Below, piece by piece: positions 34,011-45,481 of a DNA stretch of 64,000 nucleotides (position 1 is its first letter; every line of letters starts with the position of its first letter). A program made the translations under genes and the position numbers. Location: positions 60,970,954 to 61,034,953 of the forward strand of contig NC_088776.1 of the NCBI RefSeq assembly GCF_954871325.1. The letters run 5' to 3'. The stretch is from Gordionus sp. m RMFG-2023. Taxonomy: Eukaryota; Nematomorpha; Gordioida; Chordodea; Parachordodidae. The notes beneath the pieces are model-generated. The model saw only the letters and a list, made by a program, of their open reading frames with translations. It was not told the origin of the DNA and did no database searches.

Positions 34011-36809
34011 TTCGATTTTCTAAGTTGATGATTTTTATGAGAAGTAGTTGAAACTTTATAAAGATAAGTAAAATAAATAAAAGAATTTGGTTTAATGGGA
34101 ATGTTTGCAGATTGTAAAAATAAGTAGTAAATGATAATATTAATTCTGATTTCTAATTTTAAAGAACATTATTTGGCCAGTATCGTATTTTATAATGTAA
34201 GGCGCTAAAAATTTGATAAAATTGTATGTTTTATAATTTATATGAAAAATATATACATAAAAATTAAAAGTATTTTATAGCTTACTAATTTTTCACAGAG
34301 TATGCACTCTATTCATGTTATATACAATGAAGTGTAAACATAAACAAATATAACCCATATGTTAAATCCTACCTATAAAATAATAGACAATTACAGAGTC
34401 GGTCGTTAATAAATGTCAGGAACTAAAAAAATTTAAAGATATATTCGAACTTGAAAAAAAGTATAATCAAATTATTGATGGTGAAATAAAGTTTATAATT
34501 TTAATTTTGTATAGAATATCTCCCTTTATTTTACCTTATTTATAATATAGATGAGAAATAATATTTAAATATTTTTATTTAGGAATTATATTAATATATT
34601 GAATTTATTCATTTTTTCATTTATAAAACTATTCATTATCACAATTTACTTTATTAACAAAATTGCTATATGATTTGGTCGTTTCAGTTTTTATCGTAGA
34701 GCGTAAATAAGAACCCAAGCAACATAAACGCTAATTTTTACTACAATATTATATGTCACAACATTTTATGTATTACTTGTATAGCTATGCAAATTAATTT
34801 TTTCGCAATCCCTAACCCGACCCCGAATTAAAGAAAATTTTAATTCATACCCGAGAACACCTTTTTATGTATCCTAGCACGATCTAAGTAATCCACAAAA
34901 TTACCAAGGATAAATATTATTTTATTTTATAATAATGTATGGGTCAGTTCCCTGGTTTATGAAGTCCTATTAGAACTATTACTCATCGTGATTAAAGTAA
35001 TATAAAACCATATGTGTTTATTAATATTTTTAATTCAAATTTTGGTACAAAGAAAAAATTGGTTATTAATATTTTTTTTAAATTAATAATTCAAAATTTT
35101 CCAAAATTTCCATCAAAATTTTATATCCTATTTTTAATAGTTAAGTATTTTAAAAAATTTTACGTGAATATTGATGAACGCTAATAATATCTAATTAGGA
35201 AAAAATTAATTATCATAGCGTATTAAAATGTAAAATTAATACACAACTAGCCTCGGTTCTCTCATATATACACGGATTATCTATAATATTACTACCTGGG
35301 TTGACTAAGAAATTTATTGGATCATAAATAAACTTCCGGGAAATAACTTGGCCCATTGTGATGGCAAAAAATTTAAAAAAATCGGGATATGATTATCAGG
35401 CTTAAAATTTAAATTGTATTTTTCTAAGGGTAAAATTAATTTTTATATATGGTTTATGTTTCGGATTAGACAATTTTAAATGTTTTAACATTTAATATTA
35501 TAAATTAATTAACAAATAAAGTATCATATTGACTAACACTTTATTAAACTTGCCGTATTTTTAGCAGAAACATATGAAAAAAACAAATAAAACGGCTATT
35601 ATTTAGGATATTTAAAATAGATCAATAAAAAGAATTGTTTATATATATATCAAGGAAGGTGATCTTGATATCAATAACAAGAATTTATAAAATAAATTTG
35701 TAGATTTAATACTTTGATTTCTTTACTAATTGTTTCTTTAGATCCACGAGTCTTAATAATTAGAGGGTTGGGTGTAGACGATTTTTTAAAACCTCTTTTA
35801 TAATGATATATTTTGAAATAGGTCGCAAAAGATTGCACTATTATTTTAGTTATAATGATTTAATAATTATTATGATGTTTGTGTTTGAAATATCTTATCC
35901 TTTTTTTTAACTTAAATGTTTAAAGAGATTTATTAATAAATGGTTCTTTGAAAAATGTTATAAATTAACAATTATGATAAATATCACCTTTCAAAATAAT
36001 ATTAATTATATAATTTACACTAGATTTATCTCCATATTTGGTCTATTTCTGGCCCTAATTTTCTATTTATTTTATAGTAATTAAAGTAAATAATTTTGGG
36101 CATTTCTTACATTATTCTCATTTTTTAAAATGAATATATTAGTTTATATCTGTGCGATCATTTCTTAAATCTAATTTTTAATATATATCAGAGTTACTTA
36201 TTTTGTCTGCTTGCTTCACTTAATATCTTGGAAATTATTATTTTCTTAAATTTTTACCTAAGAATTAATAAATAAATCTGAGTAATCAGTTTTTTTTTGC
36301 TCATCGTTTATTATTTATTATGTACATCTGAAGATTTTTATTTGAACGATTAAATAGATACATTATTAATATCAAGATTTGTCTAATACGATAGCCCAAT
36401 GATATTTTAAAAATAGTATCATGATTAAATAGGGAAAGAACTGAGCTAGTTAAATCTAGATTCGTGAGTGTGAGACTTCTGATTCTTTGTATAAATTTTG
36501 TGGGTTATTTTTTACATTTATAACTTTATTTCTATATAATGCTACACTTTTTATCGACATGATTCTAAACTTTAATTAGTTATATTTTAAATAAAAAAAC
36601 AATAATACTGTGTTCATTATTATTAACAGATAACAATTCCATATTCGTCAATCTATCGACTTACAAAAATAAACCAAGCCTACTCATAATGGTCTGTCCA
36701 AAAAGTTTAAAAGGTATTATTTTAAATTTTTATTTTAAATGATCTATATATATTGTATGTTACTTTGGGTTTTAGCCAAAATAATATAATTAAAGCCTTG
36801 AGGTTTGCA
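34011..36809. other. AT-rich non-coding stretch
   Basis: No gene recognised. A short GC-rich patch near 34810-34830 (CCCTAACCCGACCCCGAA) recalls the R2 repeat ends but is not delimited. Confidence 0.5.
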
Positions 36810-37800
36810 TAAATAGAGTTACGATGTTTTCAAACCTAGGTCTAAAAATCTCTTAGGAGCATGGCCTGTATATTTACAGGATAGATATGTTAAAACTTCT
36901 AAAAATATTATACAATGCATTGGATAAATTAAAAAAATTAGAAATGATAACAATATTATTATACTAATTTTAAGCCTCAAGATACAACTTGTGTTTATAG
37001 CAATGTGTAAAGGGAACTTTTTTATTAATTTTTTTTTGAAGTAAGGTTTGCACTTCTTTATTTGGGCCAGACATAATGTTTGCACCATCAAATGCTTGGT
37101 TTGTATATTTAACTTTAAAGTTACTTTAAATGCCAATGAATAATGCTTTCAGCAGAAAGACACTGTAAATTAATAATTCCTATTAAATTTTCCTTGACTT
37201 CTCCAAAAAAAATATAGCGAATAATTATGCTCAGATTTTCGCAACCTGATGCGTCTTTTGTCTCATCAGCCTTAAAATATAAAAAAGGCATCTCAATTTT
37301 GTTTTATTTATCTGAAATATATTAAAGCGCCATATCTGCCATAATAGATATGACTTCATTTTAAATCTGGGGTAATGTATTGGGCATTTTTGGGTGTAAA
37401 TTTTATAATTTTATTTAATTCAGGATCTTTTTGGAGTAACGATTGCGGTTAATTTGTTGGCTTACTAAAATTATTGTTATCTCAGTATTCTTATTTATAT
37501 TTAGATTTTTATCATGCCAAATTTTTTTTGAATTTTAATGAGCTTTTTTAGCAAACCCTTATTTGCAGCTAACATTATCAATTTCTGAATCCCTTTTGCC
37601 TAATTCATCACTTGCACTACACAAAGCGTCAGCTTCTACACTGTACTCCAACCATTCTCGACCTCTATACTAAAATTTTTGAAATATTCTTAGCCTTCCA
37701 TGGATATCTTTTTTCATGTAATTGTTTAATTTGATTTGCTTTGGTTCATTCTGGACAAGGTCTCCTGGGATTTAAATTGAACTTAAATTATTAGAGGAAA
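36810..37800 (-). pseudogene. hAT-type transposase relic (ZMYM1-like, TTF/DUF4371 group)
   Basis: On the minus strand successive pieces are KQIKQLHEKRYPWKAKNISK near 37740, EYSVEADALCSASDELGKRD near 37640 (the cysteine-containing TTF-type finger region), PFLYFKADETKDASGCENLS near 37270 (first catalytic aspartate, in ADET), and QAFDGANIMSGPNKEVQTLL near 37090 (second, in FDGA). Family knowledge: these motifs define the RNase H-like core of hAT transposases related to ZMYM1. The pieces lie in more than one frame with about six stops, so it is inactive. The end with the CxxH and dimerisation domain is not recognisable. The 105-codon minus ORF (36819-37136) is largely a shadow frame. Confidence 0.75.
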
Positions 37801-40020
37801 TTTTGACAATATAAGTTTTGCTAACCATATAGAAATTAGTTTTTGTTCATATAAGTCATGGCAAAATAATTCCTCACTAAGTAACAAAACATATTAAAAA
37901 TATTTTTAATAACTATGAGCAGAATCAGTTTCAGGAATTTCTGTAGTAATACTAGTGGTTCGTAGAGGTTATGATGCTGCTTAACATTTGTTGAACTTGA
38001 AATAGGAATTAATAAATGATTGTTTCTTCTTAACTAGTTATATTATAATAATAATATTGTGATTGGACTATAATAAATAAAATAATTATTATTGAAATAT
38101 ATACAATTAAACGTGATATATGATAATTAAGTGCCTATATAATGTTATAGGCACATACGCACATGAAAATGATAAAATATGAATGAATGATTTTATTATT
38201 GGATAAAAATAACACAGAATAGAAAAAAATTAAAAAACTAGACATGTTTTGTGATTAAATATTTAAAATTTATTTTAAAAATATAAAAATATTGAATTAA
38301 AATTTTGGGGGCCAAAGATTTTATCTGGGGGCCAAATTTGGGGGCCTAAAAAATTTTTTTTGTTGCTACACATCTATTGAAATTTTAAAAAATATGAATA
38401 ATCATCTCACTCATTGTTTTCCTAATAAATTTATCTCAATGTTCACCAGATTTTCGTGTTTTTTTATATATTTTAGTAATTACATTACTATCAAATGGAA
38501 ATAGTAGAGATTCAATTTATTCCTTGTAACTCTCAAGAATTAAATAAATGAGACTTTTTTTTATATTAATGCCGAACTTTTAACAAATAAATAAAGATAA
38601 ATTTATAAATGCCGATGATGAAAAATTTGAATTAAATAAAACTAATTCTTAAAACATTTTTGGGTTTAAAGAATGTAAATTTATTTATTCCAAGAATAAA
38701 AATATTCAAGGCAGAAAGAAGTTTATAAAAAACCAATCAAATTTTTTTAGTCTAAGAAAAAAAAGTCTATTTTATTTTACTAAATATTTAATAATATAGA
38801 AATTTAATAAGATAGTACTTAGTTAGTTAAAATAAAAATTAATTGTTTTTGCTAAATAAAATAATTTGAGAGGATTATATAATATTATAGAAAGAATTAT
38901 AAGACTGTATTATAAGATTGTGATTTAATGTATGCCATATAGCAAAATCAGGCCTTTATCTATCTTACTAATATAAAAAAAAATATTTTAATTAGAATCT
39001 CTAAAAAATGGGAAAATATCAAAACTTAATTGCAGTATAATCGTATTTGTGATAGCCAGTAATCATATACCCACCAAAACTGAAGGTTTGATTAAATATT
39101 ATGCAAAATTTTTTAACATGTATTTTGTAAATGATATTAACATTAATATCAAGGAAATAAAATTATTTTCAAATATAGGTTAAGTCTAAAGATTTAAATA
39201 CTAAAAAATGTTTCTCAAGTTTGTAAGATGAGGTGTTATTTACTCGTAAGATGAGGCATTTATTAGTTAGTTGAACTAGTCGAATTGATTTTGTTAATTA
39301 AGTCAAAAGTTCATTATTTCATTAAAAATAAAATTATTTTATTTAAAATGTTTAATTTGTATCTTTTGAAAATAATAAAATAGCAGGAAGAAATAGAACC
39401 TATATAATAATGTATAAAACTGCACGAATGAACAAGCCTATCGTTAAATATATAATACAACAGGAAAATAGAAAGAAAAGTATATTTAATATAACAATTT
39501 TATAAAATTAAGTTTAATTTTTGCTCCTTTAGTATATAATATATTTTCTTTATAAACTTCATAAATTATTTCTAAATTTATTCCAAATCTTATGTATTTA
39601 TTTATTTATAAATAACTTTTTTTATCAGTGTTAGTGTCAAATTTCTGACACACACTGTATTTTTTAAAAAACATAGAATACTAACAGCATCTTATAAATA
39701 TTGAAAAAGAACATAAAGAATTTGCAGGGTTCTAGTTTTTTAAAGAAAGAATTGCGATTAAATGGTATAATATTTTATATTATAGAAGCAAGAGATATTC
39801 CTAAATCTTTAGGTAAAATTTTATATAATTCTTCAATTCTACCTCCAAAAATAAAGAAAATTTAGATGAGTTTTTGCAAGGAATAGAACGTATAATTTAT
39901 ATGTACAATAATTTTTTAAATTTTGCTTTAATTATCTAAATGCAATTTGGAACATAAAATCGAAATATAAAATAGGCTTTGAATATGAAGTGTGCTTTAT
40001 AATAAGTATTTTTTTTTTTT
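37801..40020. other. AT-rich non-coding stretch
   Basis: Nothing recognised apart from G-rich triplets (GGGGGCCAAA) near 38310-38345 that could be an element end. Confidence 0.5.
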
Positions 40021-40490
40021 AATAAAAATGCATCTTATAGAAATTATTATATTCGCTATTCTTGCATGGTGTAACTATCCTGGCTTTTTCTTAGAAATTT
40101 CTATATATCAAATTTATTTTAAATTATATTATATAATTTTATGATTCTTTATTTACATATATAGAGAATAATGAGGCCATTGAACGTTTAAATATATTAT
40201 TTTGAATTTATAAAAAACTGTGAATTTTATTTTATTATACCAATTATTTTTAAAAATAAAAATGCATCTTTTATAGAAATCATTATATTTGCTATTCATA
40301 CATGATGTAACTATCCTAGCATTTTCTTAGAAGTTACTATTTATAAATTTTTTTATATATATTTAGATTATATAATTTTACGATTCTTTATTAATATATA
40401 TAGAGAATGTTGGGCCTCTCATTGAAAGTTTAAATATATAATTTTGAATTTACAAAAAACTGTGAATTTTATTTTATTATTTAACATAAT
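40021..40490 (+). repeat. Tandem duplication, two units of about 235 bp
   Basis: AATAAAAATGCATCTTATAG ... ACTGTGAATTTTATTTTATT at 40021-40252 is repeated at 40255-40490 with about 10-15% differences. No coding potential seen. Confidence 0.85.
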
Positions 40491-41229
40491 TACTATTTAT
40501 TTAATATAAATTTAGATTTTGTGCAGCTATTAGTAAATACAATCCTCAATAATCCAGGTTTAATAGCCATCCATTTTCTTTAAAATTAAATTTGACATTG
40601 CATCCAATTTTATTTAAGAATTCAAGTGTTCATTTTTATATTTTAGGAATATAGAAAAGTTTTTCATTGATAAATTCAAAAATAATTTCTATTCCTAAAA
40701 ACAACAATGAGAGAAAATAAATTTAAGTAAGATTAAGATAAAAAAAGATTCTCAATAGATTTAAAATTATATAAATTATTACAACTTCTGTATAATTGAA
40801 ATTAGTTTTTCGATCATTTTAGATTTGAATAATTTTTTTAAAAATTTATTTTGAAAATTTATTTTAAAAAATCAAAGATCCAAATACAGAGGGGGTAGGG
40901 AAAATATTTTAAATAATTCAATTTTACATTTATTATAATATTAAAATGATTTATATATAAAAAACACTATAATAATAATAGATGAAAAATATGTTTTAAA
41001 TATAAAATTCATAAAAGTGATATTCAAAGAGATAGATTATATTAACGTGAATAAAATATGTAATTATATTAGATGCATTCTTAATTATTTTATCATCAAA
41101 TTTATAGTTATGTTTATTGTGACTGGCAAAATGCGAAATACTAATCAACTAAAATGATTTTTGAGAATTATAAAAAGAATCAATATATTTTTTTAAATAT
41201 CTCAATTTAACGAGTAAAATAATTTGTTA
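40491..41229. other. AT-rich stretch left of the transposon
   Basis: It contains the short repeat 40570-40665 (paired with 3725-3815). The last 35 bases (CTCAATTTAACGAG and AATAATTTGTTA) belong to the same array that resumes at 43043 after the transposon. Confidence 0.6.
40570..40665 (+). repeat. Short dispersed repeat, copy 2
   Basis: Counterpart of 3725-3815, sharing TCTTTAAAATTAAAT, ACATTGCATCCAATTTT and CAAGTGTTCATTTTTAT. Confidence 0.5.
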
Positions 41230-41380
41230 CAGTGAAACGATACACATGTTTAAATATACTATAAAAGGGGGTAAACAAAATAAGATTTTATTTTTAATAG
41301 AATAAAGATTGAAATTAAATATGGACAAGCAATTAATTAAGAAGATTTATAGTTGATTAATCATTATAAAAAAAATGTGT
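41230..41380 (+). repeat. Left terminal inverted repeat of the Tc1/IS630-type transposon
   Basis: 151 bp from CAGTGAAACGATACAC to AAAAAAAATGTGT, matching the right repeat with one mismatch. It carries TATAAAAG at 41260-41267. Confidence 0.95.
41260..41267 (+). promoter_or_regulatory. Possible TATA box in the left inverted repeat
   Basis: TATAAAAG followed by a G-run lies about 190 bases before the transposase ATG and points toward it. Because it is in the inverted repeat, a second copy faces inward from the right end. In AT-rich DNA the motif alone is weak evidence; the GGGGG directly after it makes it stand out. Confidence 0.35.
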
Positions 41381-41457
41381 TAAAATTTAATTCAAAATAA
41401 AAAATTAAAATACTTACATATTAATTATTTTTAATTTTTCTTAAATAATAAAAAAAA

Positions 41458-42543
41458 ATGTTTAATATAGAATCTTTATTATCCAATAGTAATACTAATT
41501 TTTCCAATTTAAATGAAAACTCCCAATCTTCGTCGAGAATTCAAAGACCAAAAAGAATACACAAATATTGGAATAAAGAAAAATTAGATATAGTTACCAA
41601 AATGTTATCAATGCCGGAAAAACAACAAATGAAAATAAAAGACATAGCAAAATATGTCGAAATGTCTACTGCATCTGTTCACAAATTTAGACGGGATACA
41701 TTCCCAGAAATAAATGGAGATCCTTTAAAGGAATATAATATTCAAAAAAGAGGAAGTAAAAAGAAAGATTCTTCCATTATTGAAAGAAGTATCATAAGCC
41801 TATTAATGGATAATAACACTTTGACTATTCAGGAGATAATAGAAAAGTTACCTCCTGGTAGTCCAAAAACAAAAACCACAATTAGTAAATATATTAAAAA
41901 TATTGGTTGGTCTAAAAAAAGGGCTGGCAAGGAGCCTGATAGAAGAAATACTCCCGGGGCTATTAATATTCGTCAAATTTATTGTGCAAAGATCTTAAAT
42001 ATCCCAAGAGAAAATTTATATTTCTTAGATGAGACTGGAATAAACTTGCATGTTGTACCAATCTACGCCTGGGCGCCATACAATGTCCGTCCAATAATAA
42101 AAATCCCATCCTCTAAGGGCAAAAATGTAAGTATCCTTTGTACAATCGGAATTGGAGGGGTAATTCATTATAAAATAATAGACGGAGCTTATAATGGGCT
42201 ATTATTCCGTGATTCTATGACGGAGCTTATTAGTATCCTACCACCAGATGCAATCATTGTAATGGATAATGCATCTATCCATAGAAGCCATCTTATCGAT
42301 TCTTATAAAGGTAGGATTGAATACCTACCACCTTATTCACCTCAGTTAAATCCCATTGAAAATTTTTTTGGAGTTTTGAAAAATAAATTTAGAGCAATCA
42401 ATCCCCGCCCTAATTCAAGAGATGAAATTGTTAGGAATATTATTCAACTCTTACACGGATTTATTCCTTATGATTTCACTAACTTTTACAATCACATGCA
42501 AAGCTATTTGGAGTTGGGTTATCGCGGGCAACTGATTAATTAG
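41458..42543 (+). CDS. Transposase, Tc1/IS630 (DDE_3) superfamily, 361 aa
   Basis: It cuts and inserts its own element. Residues 1-30 are low-complexity (S/N). About 40-80 form a helix-turn-helix (IKDIAKYVEMSTASVHKFRR) and about 105-155 a second one (TIQEIIEKLPPGSPKTKTTI), the paired DNA-binding domain that grips the inverted repeats. The catalytic core has D191 (FLDETGINLHV), D270 (VMDNASIHRS) and E301 (LPPYSPQLNPIENFF). I count 30 residues between the second D and the E, fewer than the 34 common in Tc1. All three acidic residues are present and there is no stop or frameshift. The ATG at 41458 is the first in the frame and the stop is at 42541. No introns are apparent. Length is normal for the family. 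Confidence 0.95.
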   Translation: MFNIESLLSNSNTNFSNLNENSQSSSRIQRPKRIHKYWNKEKLDIVTKMLSMPEKQQMKIKDIAKYVEMSTASVHKFRRDTFPEINGDPLKEYNIQKRGSKKKDSSIIERSIISLLMDNNTLTIQEIIEKLPPGSPKTKTTISKYIKNIGWSKKRAGKEPDRRNTPGAINIRQIYCAKILNIPRENLYFLDETGINLHVVPIYAWAPYNVRPIIKIPSSKGKNVSILCTIGIGGVIHYKIIDGAYNGLLFRDSMTELISILPPDAIIVMDNASIHRSHLIDSYKGRIEYLPPYSPQLNPIENFFGVLKNKFRAINPRPNSRDEIVRNIIQLLHGFIPYDFTNFYNHMQSYLELGYRGQLIN

Positions 42544-42889
42544 GTAATCTTTATAATCGATTTGTATTAATAATTATAATATTAACTCTTTTAATTTCTA
42601 AAAAGGTACCAACATCAAATTCGTGGAACAATGGAATATTTTGATAAATTATAATTATATTTTTTATGTATTAATTATTTTATCGAAATTATTATAAAAG
42701 TTTATAGTGTTATCATATTTTTATCGAAATAAATGGATATACAAAATAGATTACATTTAAGAAATTCTAAAATATTAAAAAGACTTTTTACAAAAAATGA
42801 TTTAGAATTTTAAATGAAATTTAATCAAATATCTTACTTGAGCATTCTCAAAGAAAATAAAAAAAAAAATTCATTTTTCATCACAAATT

Positions 42890-43040
42890 ACACATTTTTT
42901 TTATAATGATTAATCAACTATTAATCTTCTTAATTAATTGCTTGTCCATATTTAATTTCAATCTTTATTCTATTAAAAATAAAATCTTATTTTGTTTACC
43001 CCCTTTTATAGTATATTTAAACATGTGTATCGTTTCACTG
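42890..43040 (-). repeat. Right terminal inverted repeat of the Tc1/IS630-type transposon
   Basis: Inverse of 41230-41380 with one mismatch, followed by the TA target duplicate. Confidence 0.95.
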
Positions 43041-43042
43041 TA

Positions 43043-43645
43043 AATAACAAATATTATTTTTTTTTTAAATTTTATCTATCTCAATTTAATAACGAGTAGA
43101 AGTCGCTGATAATTCGTTATATAGCAATTACATTTTATAAAATTTTGTATAAATTATTTTAAGGACAAGTGGTAGCAGAAGGCGCTCCCGGTAAGATAAT
43201 TTGTTATAAAACACATATTACATTTTTTTTAATCTTATCTATCTCAATTTAATAACGAGTAGTAACAGAAGTCGCTGATAATTCGTTTCATTATATAGCA
43301 AATACATTTTTTAAAATTTTGTATATCTTAATTTAAGGACAAGTGGTAGCAGAAGGCGCTCCCGGTAAGATAATTTGTTATAAAACAAATATTACATTTT
43401 TTAAATCTTATCTATCTCAATTTAATAACGAGTAGTAGCAGAAGTCGCTGATAATTTGTTATATAGCAAATACATTTTTTTTAAATTTTGTATATGTTAA
43501 TTTAAGGACAAGTCGTAGCAGAAGGCGCTTCCCGTAAGATAATTTTTATATAACAAATATTACATTTTATAAAAAATTTATCTATCTTAATTTAATAACG
43601 AGTGGTAGCAGAAGCCGTTGATAATTTGTTATATAGCAAGAGATT
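43043..43645 (+). repeat. Array C: 21-nt core family, alternating two unit types
   Basis: Type 1 units (GGACAAG, then TGGTAGCAGAAGGCGCTCC, CG, GTAAGATAAT) have cores at 43170-43190, 43344-43364 and 43513-43533. Type 2 units (AACGAG, TAGTAGCAGAAGTCGCTG, ATAATTCG) lie near 43094, 43258, 43432 and 43609. The two alternate, giving a dimer of about 165-178 bp. Type 1 cores are exactly 21 nt between AG and GTAAG in all three copies, even though the third differs internally. Type 2 cores have the AG but no GT directly after. The same AGCAGAAG core is found in arrays A and B, with different spacers. The intact transposon is inserted at the left edge. Confidence 0.85.
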
Positions 43646-44433
43646 CTAAGTTTTCCAATTTTTTTGCGGCGAATTTTAAATTTTGAAAAATATGATTTGA
43701 TCCTAAATATATTCCAGCGCGTTTATATACTAACATAAATTTCAGATCATTTTGTAATAAACTACTTATAATTTATTCTAATTAATATTTTGAGGATCTT
43801 TATTTATATTTTTTTATTTATTTTATATTTATTAAATACTTTTTTAAAAATTTCTACGATAATATTTAAAACACCAATATTAAAAATCTATAAAAATTAA
43901 ATTAGAATTTAATAATTGTGTTCTCCCAAAAAATGAACCATAAAAATTTATATATTAATTTTTTAAGTATATATATAAAAATTCTCTATCTTTTGTAAAA
44001 AGTCGGATTTTTGAACCTATATTTTTTAAAAACTTATAGGTAATGACAAATAGTGTTCGTTTGTGGTCACTATTGGGGTAAATAAGAAGTTGTTAAAATT
44101 TTTGTATTTGTCGATCTTTTTTGTTTTTGCTTATGTTAGAGGATTGATATATATGTTAGAAGGGAATGAAGAGACGTGCATGTTATCCCATATTAGTGAT
44201 TTTACGAAGCCCAAGGTATGGTTGTCATATCATCAGGTAATAAGTCATCAACTTGATATAAATTTTTCTCAAGATGGTTCGGAATGTGGGAGAATGTTCA
44301 ATTTATTACAAGGTTTATTGTTTATTGCTGTGTGGCGCTCATGTCGCCCTTCACTATATATACAATTTAGGCCGTGCCTACACTTTAAATAGAAATACAC
44401 AAAAGTTTATAGCAAAGGGTTGTAATTCAAAGT
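43646..44433. other. Non-coding stretch with one unrecognised ORF
   Basis: No repeat recognised apart from the ORF reported separately at 44063-44392. Confidence 0.5.
44063..44392 (+). CDS. Unrecognised ORF, 109 codons
   Basis: It starts MVTIGVNKKLLKFLYLSIFF, with a hydrophobic stretch at residues 10-30 that could be a signal peptide or membrane anchor. After that the composition is mixed, with three or four cysteines (EETCMLSH, GSECGRMF, RSCRPS). The region is less AT-rich than its surroundings, which makes the ORF more credible than most here, but no domain is recognised and no start context supports it. It is followed by a MITE at 44434. It could equally be part of a dead element. Confidence 0.3.
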   Translation: MVTIGVNKKLLKFLYLSIFFVFAYVRGLIYMLEGNEETCMLSHISDFTKPKVWLSYHQVISHQLDINFSQDGSECGRMFNLLQGLLFIAVWRSCRPSLYIQFRPCLHFK

Positions 44434-44621
44434 AGTGTTGATAGACGATCCGATTTGTAAAAATATCCCGATTAAGATTTTAACCAAAATAAAATAATGT
44501 AACGCTCATGATTAGCAAATAGGGATCCAAATATTCTTGCCACCTATTAGAAAAATCTTTAGGATTTATTTTGGCTAAAATTTTAAACGAACCAAATTTA
44601 AAAATCGAATAAAATCACACT
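44434..44621 (+). mobile_element. MITE related to family M1
   Basis: The ends AGTGTTGATAGACGATCC and AAATCGAATAAAATCACACT are inverted and similar to M1 ends (AGTGTTGTTAAACGG). If the ends include the adjoining T and A, the flanking octamers are ATTCAAAG and ATTTAGAG, six of eight alike, consistent with a worn 8-bp hAT target duplication. The interior has GGCTAAAATTTTAAACG as in M1. Confidence 0.55.
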
Positions 44622-45481
44622 AATTTAGAGGCTTTGAAATATTATATCTCCTTGCTCTATGCAAATGATAATCCTATTCAAAAAAGAATTGAATAGAAAA
44701 TATAAGTAAAAATTATTTGAATATGAAAACAAAGTTATTTTATCGAAATAAAGTGAATTATTTTTATATCAATAGAATTAAATAGTTCTAAAGATAAAAT
44801 TTTTTAATAAATTATATTATTTAATTATTTTTAAATTTTTTGTGATAATGCTAGGAGCATTATATTAAATGAAAGAAGAATAAGATATCCCCTTTTTAGG
44901 AGAATCACAATAAATTGTATTTTAAATCTTCATTAACTTTCTTTATATATGCTAATTTTCAAAATAATATAAATTTTTTAAAAATAGGTTTAGTAAGATG
45001 GGGGGGGGGGGTGGAGGGGGAGTTGCAAGATAACAAATCCTCATCTAAAATTGCAAATTATATATAAAATATTTTTGTAAGAGGATCTATTTTATTTACA
45101 TTGGATATGTAAATAAATCATTTTACATGTCTATCCTTTTATTTTTCTAAAAAATTCTATTGATATTGCCACAATCATGTGAATCGCTGATATTATTATA
45201 GTAAAACTTAAAATTAGAATGATAAGAAATAATATTGATTAAAAATATCACAAATTGTTAAAGTTAAATAAATAATATATGATTTTGAAATTCGCCACTT
45301 AGACTATGACTCTATCCAATTTATAAATTATTATCTCGAGATTAGTAGTATAAAATATTGACTCTTATAAAAAATTAAATATATTTAGCTTTTCTTCACT
45401 ATGAATTAAAGTATCTGAAGAACAATTAATTTCAGAATTTATATCATGGTATGAAAGAATAATAATAGATTATCATCCAAG
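44622..45481. other. AT-rich non-coding stretch
   Basis: Nothing recognised except a 12-G run at 45000-45011. Confidence 0.5.

Larger units (their letters stand above)
41230..43040 (+). mobile_element. Tc1/IS630-type DNA transposon, apparently complete (1811 bp)
   Basis: The ends are CAGTGAAACGATACACATG and its exact inverse, each flanked by TA, the usual target duplication of the Tc1/mariner/IS630 superfamily. The terminal inverted repeats are 151 bp long (41230-41380 and 42890-43040), and I see one mismatch (GATTTATAG against GATTAATAG). The element holds one uninterrupted transposase gene. It is inserted in the 43-kb core array. Joining the flanks across one TA (AATTTGTTA/TAAATAACAAATATTA) closely resembles the uninterrupted unit at 43193 (AATTTGTTATAAAACACATATTA). 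Near-identity of the ends and an intact gene point to recent transposition. Confidence 0.95.
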
